Below, piece by piece: positions 9,988-20,345 of a DNA stretch of 64,000 nucleotides. The notes beneath the pieces are model-generated. The model was not told the DNA's origin. It saw only the letters and a list, made by a program, of their open reading frames with translations, and made no database searches. The DNA is taken from positions 1-64,000 of the forward strand of contig JAJOZX010009073.1 in NCBI GenBank assembly GCA_023014485.1. The letters run 5' to 3'. The stretch is from Bathynomus jamesi. Lineage: Eukaryota > Arthropoda > Malacostraca > Isopoda > Cirolanidae. Position 1 is the first letter of the stretch. Every line of letters begins with the position of its first letter. The translations under genes were made by a program, and so were the position numbers.

Positions 9988-9999
9988 GTCTCGGTGTGG
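9870..9999 (-). repeat. 25-bp tandem repeats abutting the primer-binding site
   Basis: Five units of 25 bp read on the plus strand as GTGTTGGGGAACTAAAAC plus AGTCTCG, with small variants (GCGGTCTCG, TTAGGGAAC). The CAGTCTCGGTGT portion is the reverse complement of the inner part of the primer-binding site (ACACCGAGACTG), so each unit carries a copy of the site's inner half. Confidence 0.85.
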
Positions 10000-10008
10000 G
10001 ACCTCCAG
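9988..10008 (-). promoter_or_regulatory. Primer-binding site of the pol-less LTR element
   Basis: Immediately inside the LTR end (GCGCGACA) the minus strand reads CTGGAGGTCCCACACCGAG. A TGG start within 0-2 bases of the LTR, followed by about 18 nt, is the standard complement to a tRNA 3' CCA end. I do not assign the tRNA. Its presence is the main evidence that the flanking 2.3-kb repeat is an LTR. Confidence 0.7.
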
Positions 10009-12347
10009 TGTCGCGCATAGATTGTGCGAGCCTCTGCCCGCTTGCGACTTTTTAGGGTTAATGCACTTTGGACAATCCAACGAAGGTGGTCCTTGTTGGG
10101 TAAGCTCGGCCTTAGCCGAGAGCATCCGAGTACCAATGAACAGTTTCTACTAGGTTTTTTCCCGAAGGGGTGAATGGAAACACTTCACTTCAAAAATTGG
10201 AGTTTTAGTTCACTCATAAATTTTTATTCACAAAGTATATACAGAGCGAGGCACTGATAAATAATAATCAGAAGTTTACAGGGGGAGAGGTTTTACCTCT
10301 TACGACAACAGCTCAAGCAGGAATTTACAGGGGTAGAGGTTCGACCCCATTTCACAATAGTTAAGGTGGGAATTGAAAGCGAGGAGGCTTGTCCTCCTCG
10401 AGTAAGAGTTACGGCAGGAATTTAAAATGAAGCGGCTTGGCCTCCTTGGTCTAAGCCTCAGGCAGGAATCTAGAGTGGGAGAGGTGCAACCTCTGGTATC
10501 AAGGGCTCAGGCAGGAATTTAAGGCGAGGAGGGCTCGGCCTCCTCGGGTAAAGGCTCAGGCAGGAATTTAAGGCGAGGGGGGCTCGGCATCCTCGGGTAA
10601 AGGCTCAGGCAGGAATTTAAGGCGAGGGGGGCTCGGCCTCCTCGGGTAAAGGCTTAGGCAGGAATTTAAGGCGAGGGGGGCTCGGCCTCCTCGGGTAAAG
10701 GCTCAGGCAGGAATTTAAGGCGAGGGGGCTCGGCCTCCTCGGGTAAAGGCTCAGGCAGGAATTTAAGGCGAGGGGTGAAATAATAAAAAAAAATAAAACG
10801 TAAAAAGAATACATGTACGTAATCATGATCGTCAAGGGACATGTACGACTGCACAAAGTAGTGTACACAGTCGTCACACAATAAGTTGTGTGCGTAATCT
10901 AGACACGAGCAAACATACTGATAAGTTGATAGGGTATAAGTAGACAATAGGTAGATGAATAAGTAATAAAATTAATAAAGGATAGCGGTCAAGAAAGAAC
11001 ATGGATGTATGAATGAGTATGGTTGAATAATGAGTATGGTTGAATAATATTTATATTGCATAACACCAGACAGGACACAACATATAAGTAATGACTTATA
11101 GAGAGTGAAGTTTTTATTATTATTAAAGAATTTACCATACATTGAATACTAAGGATAGCCTCATACTAAGCACGTGATCGAAACGTGAAGGAAACTAAGT
11201 TACTTTATGACGTCAGAGTGATTTACTCTGTACGTACAGTATAAGTCATTATTTGGGAGAAATCAAAGGAGACGAATTAGAGAGGCACAGCTATGGGAGG
11301 GACATTCGCTGTTTACAGCGAACTTCTAATGGCACAAACATGGATACTGTTCAACCATAGAAATGGTAAATCGCATGGTTGTGACACTGCTCTCCCCTAT
11401 GAAAAAGGATGTAATGGTGGGGTGGAAATTTATTTACAATATATTAAAAAAATGAAACGGCGACAATTTCGGGTTGGATTAATCAAGGCAATTTAGTGGG
11501 AAGAATGATAATTATATTAATAAAACAAATAAAAAGAAATCAAGTGGAAAATTTTAAAATTACAACAAATAAATTAACAAGGTTGAGGTCTGATTACTAG
11601 AATTGTAGTGGAAACTCTAGATCAACAAGGTATGATAAAGTCCGAAGTTGTCACCTTTAAAAAAAAATTATAAGTATGATTAATTGTGGCAAACATACTA
11701 CATAAACAATCTTATAAACTAATGAACCATCCAAGTTATTTCTGGCATTTCGACCTAATTATTTCAGTTAAAGTTCCAATTACGGGATTGAATCTAATTT
11801 AAGTTAAATTTTTAGTTTGTCCAACATTATAGTAACAAGATTACCTACTGAACCGTGATAGATTCGGAAAGATTTCCTGGGTTAAGATAATTTTAGGGAA
11901 AAAGATACATATATAGTAAATAATGGTTAAAAGGAAAATTCAGTTTTTAAGGTCCAGGAATTTCAATTCATATAACTATTTAAAGTGGAGTTTAATCCGT
12001 CAGAACTGACAGAGATAAGAATTTCCGAAGGTATCATGATTGTACAGTTAATAAACTAATCTTATTCACTATGGTAGGTAAAAATCGAATTAAACTTTAA
12101 TGGTGGACGGAGTCTTCAGCAGTGGGAGCACGGTTGCAGAATGTAAACTTATTGCAAGTCCGAATAAGTTGGTAAAATATTAAAATTGATTTAAAGAAAA
12201 GTAAAATTAATTTATTGAAAACATGAAAATTTATCTAGTTACCGTTTTAGATACTTAGATATTGTTATCCATTAAGAATATCCAGGGAAAAGGATGATAG
12301 AATTTCGTAATAGATGATGTATAGACCTTGGGTCACGTATGTATTTA
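10009..12347 (-). repeat. 5' LTR of the left pol-less element
   Basis: The minus-strand sequence from TAAATACATACGTGACCC to GCGCGACA recurs in the same orientation relative to the element at 14,889-17,659 on the plus strand. It lacks the first 6 bp (TGCACA) of the right-copy LTR. It carries a short conserved frame (MAQTWILFNHRNGKSHGCD) without recognised function. It contains about six copies of a 49-bp GC-rich repeat where the other LTR has two. At about 2.3 kb it is long for an animal LTR. Confidence 0.75.
10505..10775 (-). repeat. About 49-bp tandem repeats within the LTR (six units)
   Basis: The unit holds AGGCAGGAATTTAAGGCGAG and GGGGGCTCGGCCTCCTCGGG, then TAAAGGCTC, repeated about six times with single-base changes. 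More diverged units with the same GGCAGGAATTTA core continue to about 10,310. The right LTR (17,085-17,170) has only two close units, so this array expanded or contracted after the two LTRs separated. Confidence 0.85.
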
Positions 12348-12366
12348 ACTAAAGACGTATTGTCAA

Positions 12367-13431
12367 TTGCCGACATCAGGTCTTTACAGTTGGTCACCCA
12401 ATTCCCCTGATTGCGATATTCCAAATTTTGGTTTTCCTCCCAATACCCCAACCTCGTGCGAAACCATCGCTGATGCAGACGAAGCATGTTCACATGTTTC
12501 GGAGACGCCTTCTTGGACTCTTGAAATGGAGCTCATTGAAGAACGCCCACAAATTTTCGTGAAAACTTCTATTAACAACCAAGCAGTTTTGGCTCTTGTT
12601 GAAACTTGCTGTCAGGCGAATTACATTCACCAATACGTATACAAGAAGTTACTCAAGGTGGCTACGGAAAAATTCGATTTGCATTCTCGTTTGACCTGCA
12701 TTGATGATGACTGGGAAGAATACAGTACCGGAGAAATCATCCTTCCTATTGAGTTTGATTCAGTCCCTTATCTGACCCCATTTGTGGTCGTATCTGAATT
12801 GAATTGGGATGGAGACTTACTCCTGGGGATGAATTTCCTTATTACGCACGATTTTTATTGGGCCGATAGAGAAGCAGGCCTAATTCGAGGAAAGAACTCA
12901 CCTTTCGAGTATGTTTGTCACCCCTATTCTTCGGTCTTTTCAGCTGAGGGTGAAAGACTCGTTTCAGAGGGCCCGACGGACTCCCTGGAACCAGTTCAAA
13001 ATAAAAAGGAACTGCTACCAGATGGGGAAGATTCTTCATCAATTGTCAATTGTTCCGTTCTAGTTCCGACGAACGAAGGACTAGAAAGCCAACATACTTT
13101 TGGTAATTTTGAGTATGAAGACTCGAATGTCTTCACAGTAGACCCCTGTGACTCCATCGAGAGCGAGTCACCCCCTTCAGTGACAGTTAGGCCGGAACTT
13201 GAAGTTCCCAGTGTTCTGGCTATTCCAAATAAATTTGAAAACTCATCTCCCTTAAGTTCCGATTTGGTCATTTCGCTTAAATCCCTTTTTAAGGAAGATG
13301 ACTTGATGTTGTTTTCAAAGGTAGAGGAATTTACACCTAATTCCGAGGCTAAGCCCATAGGTGCCGGGAGCGAACCCGAACCTACTCCTCCGTCGGAAGT
13401 TGTACGCGCGGAATATTCCTCACTACCATAA
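12367..13431 (+). CDS. Retropepsin-like protein of the pol-less LTR element (intact copy)
   Basis: An uninterrupted 354-codon frame; the first codon of the open stretch used here is TTG and the true start is unknown, because the copy is 5' truncated. Residues about 62-165 follow the retropepsin order: PQIFVKTSINNQAVLALVE, TCCQANYIHQYVYKKL, a GEIILPIEF strand, LTPFVVVSELNWDGD and LLLGMNFLITHDFYWAD. The canonical D-T/S-G-A is replaced by E-T-C-C, so the catalytic Asp is missing. The C-terminal 160 residues are acidic and Ser/Pro-rich (SEPEPTPPSE). It is followed one base after its stop by the small membrane ORF. Loss of the catalytic triad in an otherwise open frame suggests a structural or binding role; that is inference. 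Confidence 0.65.
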   Translation: MPTSGLYSWSPNSPDCDIPNFGFPPNTPTSCETIADADEACSHVSETPSWTLEMELIEERPQIFVKTSINNQAVLALVETCCQANYIHQYVYKKLLKVATEKFDLHSRLTCIDDDWEEYSTGEIILPIEFDSVPYLTPFVVVSELNWDGDLLLGMNFLITHDFYWADREAGLIRGKNSPFEYVCHPYSSVFSAEGERLVSEGPTDSLEPVQNKKELLPDGEDSSSIVNCSVLVPTNEGLESQHTFGNFEYEDSNVFTVDPCDSIESESPPSVTVRPELEVPSVLAIPNKFENSSPLSSDLVISLKSLFKEDDLMLFSKVEEFTPNSEAKPIGAGSEPEPTPPSEVVRAEYSSLP

Positions 13432-13432
13432 G

Positions 13433-13597
13433 ATGATCGTTCCATCGATCATTTTCATTTTTCTTCCGCGAATTCATGTTTTCGCCCTTCTTGCCTTCTA
13501 CTTTGCAAATCTTACTCTTTGGCTGTTCCTGGATCCTCTTCTGAAACCAGTGAAAGCCATTCTTCTTAATCCCGATACACCACCTCCTTTTGAGTGA
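13433..13597 (+). CDS. Small hydrophobic (membrane) ORF of the pol-less LTR element, right copy
   Basis: 54 codons from the ATG of TAAGATG, one base after the preceding stop. Such a stop-start arrangement could support termination-reinitiation. The protein starts MIVPSIIFIFLP, is hydrophobic over about residues 3-40 (FALLAFYFANLTLWLFLDPL), and ends DTPPPFE. It is identical to the left copy. No signal peptidase site or known family is recognised. The conserved frame is short, so a non-coding origin cannot be excluded. Confidence 0.45.
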   Translation: MIVPSIIFIFLPRIHVFALLAFYFANLTLWLFLDPLLKPVKAILLNPDTPPPFE

Positions 13598-14882
13598 GCA
13601 AGGCTCGTATGATCAGTCCATTGCTTCCCGGCATGTTGCGAAAACCTTTAACCGAATGACCTACATTCCCGATCGCAAGACAACCTAACCATGCAGCTGA
13701 TTTATCTGGCTCCGTATGTTCGTGAAATTCACCCGTATGACCGAACATACCCTCAATTTAGGTTAAGTTTTTTTGTTTTATTTTTTAAATTAATCTTAAT
13801 TATACGGAACTTATAACCTATAAGTGTTCAGTTCAGTATAGCTCGTAATTGAGTTCTATTTTCAACTGTTTATGCTTGATTTTTTTTTATTCAATTAATC
13901 TTGAGTAATTGTCATTAAAATGTTCTTATACCATTTGTCAAGGTATCAACCAAAATTATAGCCAATTTTGACACTATACCAGGATGCCACTCTCTTTCCC
14001 CTTCTAATAATTCTGTTACACCATGTCAATATTGCTAATAACATAACTGTGCCCCTACCATGAATTCCACTAAAACCTGTTATTATCTATGCCCCATCAA
14101 CTCGTCAAATAAAATTCAATTGCCGTACTGATACTTCTGGTCAATATTAATGGTGAGATACTGCTAATATAACGCTATGAAGGTTACTAGTCGAATTTAA
14201 TTCTGTGCCTAAATTCAGTTTTCAATACCACTTAATTTACTTTAAGTATTTAAAGTTCTTTTAAGTGCGTATTTATTTTAATTACCTTAATACGTGCAAC
14301 CGATTTATTACGTAAAATCTATAATCCCGATTGAATTTTATTACTTTTGACACCTATTCGAATTCACTTTCCTACTGATTACACTTTCACCCAATTACAC
14401 TTACCCACACTCTGAAACACTCTTGAAATCATTGGCGTACTGATTGGAAAGGAAATTCACTAATCATATCTTAATTTTATCATACAAACCTTAGTCTTAA
14501 TTTCTTAAATCATTGGCTGCCACGATAAATTATATTTAATTGCAGGAAACTGTTTGATATTTACTCTGGATTATTTGAATTTATTTAAACTTAATTGCTG
14601 CTTACAATATATAATCTTGCCTGTTGCCTTCATTAAGTTAATTTGAACCAACCTCTAAGCTAATCCGTTCTCCAAAATTTCATGATTTACCATTGACCAC
14701 TAAGGATTCGGTTCTTCACGGGATGAACCAATTACTTTCATATTCTACACACTACTGTACATACCTACTCAGCTACACACACTTATTACCCATATTTATA
14801 CATACGTATACGCGATTATGAATAACTTCAACTATAAATTCCTTTTCCCCATTTTTGGGTAAATCACCTACCCCTTGCACTC
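13598..14882 (+). other. 3' non-coding tail of the right pol-less element
   Basis: AT-rich and without credible ORFs. It is the reverse complement of 3,102-4,388 apart from scattered substitutions. It ends in CACTCTGCACATAAATAC, where the LTR begins; no strong polypurine tract is visible immediately upstream. Confidence 0.75.
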
Positions 14883-17659
14883 TGCACATAAATACATACG
14901 TGACCCAAGGTCTATACATCATCTATTACGAAATTCTATCTTCCTTTTCCCTGGATATTCTTAATGGATAACAATATCTAAGTATCTAAAACGGTAACTA
15001 GATAAATTTTCATGTTTTCAATAAATTAATTTTACTTTTCTTTAAATCAATTTTAATATTTTACCAACTTATTCGGACTTGCAATAAGTTTACATTCTGC
15101 AACCGTGCTCCCACTGCTGAAGACTCCGTCCACCATTAAAGTTTAATTCGATTTTTACCTACCATAGTGAATAAGATTAGTTTATTAACTGTACAATCAT
15201 GATACCTTCGGAAATTCTTATCTCTGTCAGTTCTGACGGATTAAACTCCACTTTAAATAGTTATATGAATTGGAAATTCCTGGACCTTAAAAACTGAATT
15301 TTCCTTTTAACCATTATTTACTATATATGTATCTTTTTCCCTAAAATTATCTTAACCCAGGAAATCTTTCCGAATCTATTACGGTTCAGTAGGTAATCTT
15401 GTTACTATAATGTTGGACAAACTAAAAATTTAACTTAAATTAGATTCAATCCCGTAATTGGAACTTTAACTGAAATAATTAGGTCGAAATGCCAGAAATA
15501 ACTTGGATGGTTCATTAGTTTATAAGATTGTTTATGTAGTATGATTGCCACAATTAATCATACTTATAATTTTTTTTTAAAGGTGACAACTTCGGACTTT
15601 ATCATACCTTGTTGATCTAGAGTTTCCACTACAATTCTAATAATCAGACCTCAACCTTGTTAATTTATTTGTTGTAATTTTAAAATTTTCCCCTTGATTT
15701 CTTTTTATTTGTTTTATTAATATAATTATCATTCTTCCCACTAAATTGCCTTGATTAATCCAACCCGAAATTGTCGCCGTTTCATTTTTTTTAATATATT
15801 GTAAATAAATTTCCACCCCACCATTACATCCTTTTTCATAGGGGAGAGCAGTGTCACAACCATGCGATTTACCGTTTCTATGGTTGAACAGTATCCATGT
15901 TTGTGCCATTAGAAGTTCGCTGTAAACAGCGAATGTCCCTCCCTTAGCTGTGCCTCTCTAATTCGTCTCCTTTGATTTCTCCCAAATAATGACTTATACT
16001 GTACGTACAGAGTAAATCACTCTGACGTCATAAAGTAACTTAGTTTCCTTCACGTTTCGATCACGTGCTTAGTATGAGGCTATCCTTAGTATTCAATGTA
16101 TGGTAAGTTCTTTAATAATAATAAAAACTTCACTCTCTATAAGTCATTACTTATATGTTGTGTCCTGTCTGGTGTTATGCAATATAAATATTATTCAACC
16201 ATACTCATTATTCAACCATACTCATTCATACATCCATGTTCTTTCTTGACCGCTATCCTTTATTAATTTTATTACTTATTCATTCATCTACCTATTGTCT
16301 ACTTATACCCTATCAACTTATCAGTATGTTTGCTCGTGTCTAGATTACGCACACAACTTATTGTGTGACGACTATGTACACTACTTTGTGCAGTCGTACA
16401 TGTCCAGGGCCGGATTAAGACCTTTAGAGGCCCTAAGCACTTAAAAGATTTTGGTCCCCCATATATATGTAATTCAAAATATAAACAAAAATAAACCATA
16501 AAATAAACATCACTTGATACAACAGCAATATAGAGAGTTTATAGTTTCTTTTATTTTAATATTAATTTATATTACAATTCTATAAACCTAAATCTTTCTG
16601 TAAAACAATACCAAATGATTATGTAAAATATATATTTAATATTATATGCACAAATCACACGTTCAGAATAACTTCCTATAGCACACGAAAATATTTAATC
16701 TATATGTATTTTTAATATGGCGCTCAAAGATTTGATATAAACAAAATAATAACGCAAAGCGTAAAGTGTGTGATTACAACGAAATATATTTATTCTCTCA
16801 AAAGGGTTGTTGTTCACTACAAATTCAAACAATGAAAAAAAATAAATACTATATATGAATATATATAATTCAGTTTTCAACAGCTTATAGGCTATAAGCC
16901 GCGATTATAATAGTATAATAAATCCATGGTAAATCCGACAATGGAAAATTTCTGTGGTGCCCCCCTTCCCTTGATGCCCTAAGCACGGGCTTATTTTGCT
17001 TAATGGTTAATCCGGCCCTGTACATGTCCCTTGACGATCATGATTACGTACATGTATTCTTTTTAGGTTTTATTTTTTTTTATTATTTCACCCCTCGCCT
17101 TAAATTCCTGCCTGAGCCTTTACCCGAGGAGGCCGAGCCCCCCTCGCCTTAAATTCCTGCCTGAGCCCTTGATACCAGAGGTTGCACCTCTCCCACTCTA
17201 GATTCTTGCCTGAGGCTTAGACCAAGGAGGCCAAGCCTCCTCATTTTAAATTCCTGCCGTAACTCTTACTCGAGGAGGACAAGCCTCCTCGCTTTCAATT
17301 CCCACCTTAACTATTGTGAAATGGGGTCGAACCTCTACCCCTGTAAATTCCTGCTTGAGCTGTTGTCGTAAGAGGTAAAACCTCTCCCCCTGTAAACTTC
17401 TGATTATTTATCAGTGCCTCGTTCTGTATATACTTTGTGAATAAAAATTTATGAGTGAACTAAAACTCCAATTTTTGAAGTGAAGTGTTTCCATTCACCC
17501 CTTCGGGAAAAAACCTAGTAGAAACTGTTCATTGGTACTCGGATGCTCTCGGCTAAGGCCGAGCTTACCCAACAAGGACCACCTTCGTTGGATTGTCCAA
17601 AGTGCATTAACCCTAAAAAGTCGCAAGCGGGCAGAGGCTCGCACAATCTATGCGCGACA
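14883..17659 (+). repeat. 3' LTR of the right pol-less element (with MITE insertion)
   Basis: Runs from TGCACATAAATACATACG to GCGCGACA, giving TG...CA ends. It aligns with the left LTR throughout, except for the 616-bp hAT MITE at 16,405-17,020 and the shorter GC-rich tandem array. Without the MITE it is about 2.15 kb. Confidence 0.75.
16405..17020. mobile_element. hAT-type MITE, CAGGGCCGG family (long form)
   Basis: The ends are CAGGGCCGGATTAAGACC and its counterpart TTAATCCGGCCCTG. A perfect 8-bp TSD, TACATGTC, flanks it (16,397-16,404 and 17,021-17,028). The left LTR lacks this insertion and shows the empty site CATGTAC-GACTG/GACATGTACG. An 8-bp TSD and CAGGG ends are diagnostic of hAT. 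There is no transposase. A 320-bp deletion derivative of the same family lies at 55,267-55,586. Confidence 0.93.
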
Positions 17660-18420
17660 TATATGTTACACAAGCCACTCGAGTTCCCATAATACCCCAT
17701 GTTTTATCTTCAATATTTAAAACAGCCCTTGAAATAAACCTCGAGTGTCATCGACTCGTGCGACGCTCCCCCAACCTTTTTCTTTGTTCTTAAATGGTTG
17801 CCTCGGCGCTTTTTGGACTCGTAGGAGGGATGGAGCACGAAAACAGATGCGCACCCGTCAGAAGAGATCTGGCACTTCGTCGGGAATGAGTGAAAGGCCG
17901 GGTAGCGCTGGAATTTCTTCGAGTACGAGTAGGCCTTTGAGAGAGTTTGCTCGTAAAAAACTAAATTTGAGAGTTATTGAGTGAGATTCGAGATTTGAGT
18001 TAGAGATGTTGAGTTGAGAGAATATGAGATTTTGAGTTTATGAGGAAATAGTGAGAGCCGTTAACCTAAACTACTGCGAGGGATGTAGTGGATGGGCAAC
18101 GAGAGAACTTAAATTATTTAATTAATGTTAAGACTAGTTTAAGCAAAAACCTGAACTTGACCGTACTATATTTCAAATTCGAGACTGAACTTGTAACCAA
18201 ATGTGACTTAAATTTATTGATTAAAAGCTATTCAAACCAACTATTTCATTATCAAATACACACTAAAATCGGAGGTACAGAAGTAAGCGGAAGATACAGA
18301 ATTCACGCAGAGGGTCACTAACTTAAAGAAAGATCTATTATAACTTCAATTTACTCATCGAGCATTTACAGTGACCTTCGAGAATAAACAATTTGTAATA
18401 AGGAGGTTAATAAAAAAGGA
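17660..18420. other. Unassigned sequence
   Basis: Follows the LTR end directly. A 79-codon frame at 17,745-17,984 is Arg/Ser-rich (TRRRDGARKQMRTRQKRSG) and resembles no family I know. The rest is AT-rich. No repeat boundaries or RNA genes were seen. Confidence 0.5.
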
Positions 18421-18650
18421 GGTCATTATGCAGAAAATGACATGGCCTGAAGTTGAAAAAAAATACATTTTTCTAGTGTATTTTGGTGTGCTCTGTTTAA
18501 ATATGACCTTCATTTCTTGTGCAAATGAACAGAAATATGTGTTTGGGCCATGCAATGACAACTGTATCCCTATTCATTTGCGCAAGAAATGAGGGTCATA
18601 TTCAAACAAAGCACACCAAAATACACTTGAAAAATGTATTTTTTACTACA
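18421..18650. mobile_element. Hairpin MITE H1
   Basis: Starts GGTCATTATGCAGAAAATGA. The arm ATTTTTCTAGTGTATTTTGG, running on through GTGCTCTGTTTAAATATGAC (18,456-18,528), is repeated inverted at 18,575-18,645. The loop is about 45 nt. The entry sequence and arms match H4 at 59,571 almost word for word, while the loops differ. The arms also show the shared pattern of H2 and H3. Confidence 0.8.
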
Positions 18651-18769
18651 TTTTATACAATAACGCATTACCTAACATGTTCATGTTACGAGATTTCACA
18701 ACAACGCATTACCACAGGAAACGCGCAAAACACCTCAGAATTAACCAGAAAAGTTTGCTCTCGTCATTT

Positions 18770-18895
18770 TCGTTTAAACTAACGAAAATATTACAACTTA
18801 ACCTAACCAATCATCAAGGGCGTACAGTTAACCTAACCAGGCATTCAGTTGACCTAACCGGGCATTCAATTAACCTAACAGGTTAATATTGGTTA
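18770..18895. repeat. TAACCTAACC-rich repeat
   Basis: Contains ACTTAACCTAACCAATCATC, then AAGGGCGTACAGTTAACC, and three further staggered units of (C/G)A(G/A)TTAACCTAACCAGGCATT type. The first 40 bp also occur at 6,365-6,425 and 51,549-51,642. The CCTAACC core resembles the arthropod telomere repeat CCTAA, but the unit here is part of a dispersed repeat. Confidence 0.7.
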
Positions 18896-19481
18896 TTTCA
18901 CCTAAATAGCTTCTGATCTTTTCGTATTATCATCTAGGGCACATGACGAATCAAGTTCTCAAAGTCGAAACCACACGAACGGCACATCATAATTCTACCA
19001 CAAACACCACCAAACTGAATCCAATTAAAAAAAAAATAGCCAAAGCAGAAACCAACAAACTAATTAAATCGTAGAATAACATGACGTCATACCACCCCGA
19101 CTACAAATACACTAAATATATTGTAGTGCCTTGCACCACAGGATTATCTTCTATTAATGGAAATTGGCACAAATTGGCACGAATGAAATATTTTAAATCT
19201 AAATAAATAAATTACAAATTAAATGTCCAGTTAAACATGTCCAGTGATTAATTTTAATTCTTAAGCATCCAATGAATAGAAATTTAAATAAAAATTGAGT
19301 GCAATTATTAAAGAAGTTCAAAGCAAATATAAAAATATATTTTGTGCCTTTCAAACAATGTAAATTTTGAAGCATGGTGTGACTAGATTTGAATTTACTT
19401 TTAAGGATTCTTTTAGTTTGTTAGTAAAATCGTTGAACGAAGAGCGCATTAACAACAACAAGAGATACCAAGTCTCCCGCC
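18896..19481. other. Unassigned AT-rich sequence
   Basis: No ORF, tRNA box or terminal repeat was recognised between the CCTAACC tract and the next MITE. Confidence 0.6.
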
Positions 19482-19489
19482 ATTATTAG

Positions 19490-19691
19490 TAGGCTGACCA
19501 TATTTCCTTGAGACAAAAACGGGACATTGGGATGGCAAAAAAGGGACGGGGTTATGTAATATTCTGTATTCATGAAAAAGTAAGTAAATAAACCGGGACA
19601 AAATTGACATTTTTATTAAAACGACGGGACGGCCAGGAAATATAAAACAAACGGTACTGTCCCGTTCAAAACGGTACGTATGGTCAGCCTA
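19490..19691. mobile_element. hAT-type MITE, TAGGCTGACCATA family
   Basis: A 202-bp unit with 13-bp terminal inverted repeats, TAGGCTGACCATA and TATGGTCAGCCTA. The flanking 8-bp TSD ATTATTAG is perfect (19,482-19,489 and 19,692-19,699). The interior has GGGAC-rich phrases (AACGGGACA, ACGGGACGG) and no coding capacity. Confidence 0.92.
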
Positions 19692-19749
19692 ATTATTAGT
19701 CCAGTCAATCTGTGATTGGACCTGGAAGTAATTTTAACAGAAATGGTTT

Positions 19750-20345
19750 TAACTGTTTTCGCACCCTTACCTCAACATAAATGATATATTAAAAACTTAC
19801 CACAAACGGGCCAGGCCAATTTCCGTAAATCCAAGAAGGCCGCCGCTACCATCGGTAACAATAAAGTGGCACCAAATTTGTACTATTCAATCAATTTCTT
19901 ATTGTAATATATCATTCTGTAGGTTTTAATGGTCAACGAAACCATTAAAATGGATTAGAATAGTGTCTGATGCTTAGTTTGTCAATTATGGCGGCCATCA
20001 TGAATTTTCAAGATGGCCGACGAGTGAAAAACCTGCATTTACTTATATCTTCGTTTCTAATATATATAGGTTCACAATTTTTGTGTCTAAACATACATTT
20101 TCAGGGTCAGGGATAATTATAGCACTTAGGATATTGTCAGGTGGGCGGTAGACTCACCATGACTGCCATCTTGGATTTTCAGGATGGCCGCTATGCGAAA
20201 TCATATATGATCCGAGTTTCTTAATACGCCTGAATCCTAAACTTGGCGCTTAAAAATGTAATTACTTCCAGGTCCAATCAGTTTCTAAAACAAAATTAAC
20301 ACTAATTTTGCAATAAAATTAATTAATTCTATTATTTTGTTTCAG
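19750..20345 (+). other. 5' region of the PIN-like/CXC element, ending in a splice acceptor-like site
   Basis: No ORF. Paired phrases such as ATGGCGGCCATCATGAATTT and GACTGCCATCTTGGATTTTC suggest internal inverted repeats at 19,989 and 20,160. The last 20 bp, ATTCTATTATTTTGTTTCAG, are a good 3' splice site, immediately followed by open coding sequence. The first coding exon is therefore probably upstream and not identified. Confidence 0.5.

Larger units (their letters stand above)
3091..12347 (-). mobile_element. Pol-less Gag-bearing LTR element, left copy
   Basis: Read on the minus strand: 5' LTR (12,347 to 10,009), primer-binding site and 25-bp repeats, leader, Gag-like/protease-like ORF (8,729 to 7,108), MULE-like insertion, second ORF, retropepsin-like ORF, small membrane ORF, and a non-coding tail ending at 3,091. 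The tail ends with TGCACATAAATA, which matches the start of the LTR in the right copy (14,883), so only about 12 bp of the 3' LTR remain. No reverse transcriptase, RNase H or integrase motif was found in any frame. This resembles the large non-autonomous Gag-carrying LTR elements (TR-GAG/LARD type) known mainly from plants. Family affiliation is unknown. Confidence 0.75.
12350..17659 (+). mobile_element. Pol-less Gag-bearing LTR element, right copy (5' truncated)
   Basis: Its internal part (12,350-14,882) is the near-exact reverse complement of 3,102-5,633 and is followed by a complete 3' LTR (14,883-17,659). The 5' LTR, leader, Gag-like ORF and second ORF are absent; the copy begins within the overlap before the retropepsin-like ORF. 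Its start is fused to the 5' end of the left element's 5' LTR, so the two copies are head to head with two unexplained bases between them. The LTR ends ...GCGCGACA, directly followed by unrelated TATATGTTACAC. No TSD is seen. Confidence 0.75.

Noticed and set aside
10617..10947. Frames with repeated PLPEEAEPP and LYPRRPSP units
   Set aside because: They are translations of the 49-bp GC-rich tandem repeat within the LTR.
18361..18890. CCTAACC tracts as a true telomere or interstitial telomere block
   Set aside because: The tracts are short, imperfect and embedded in dispersed repeats that recur at 6,370 and 51,549; there is no long uniform array.
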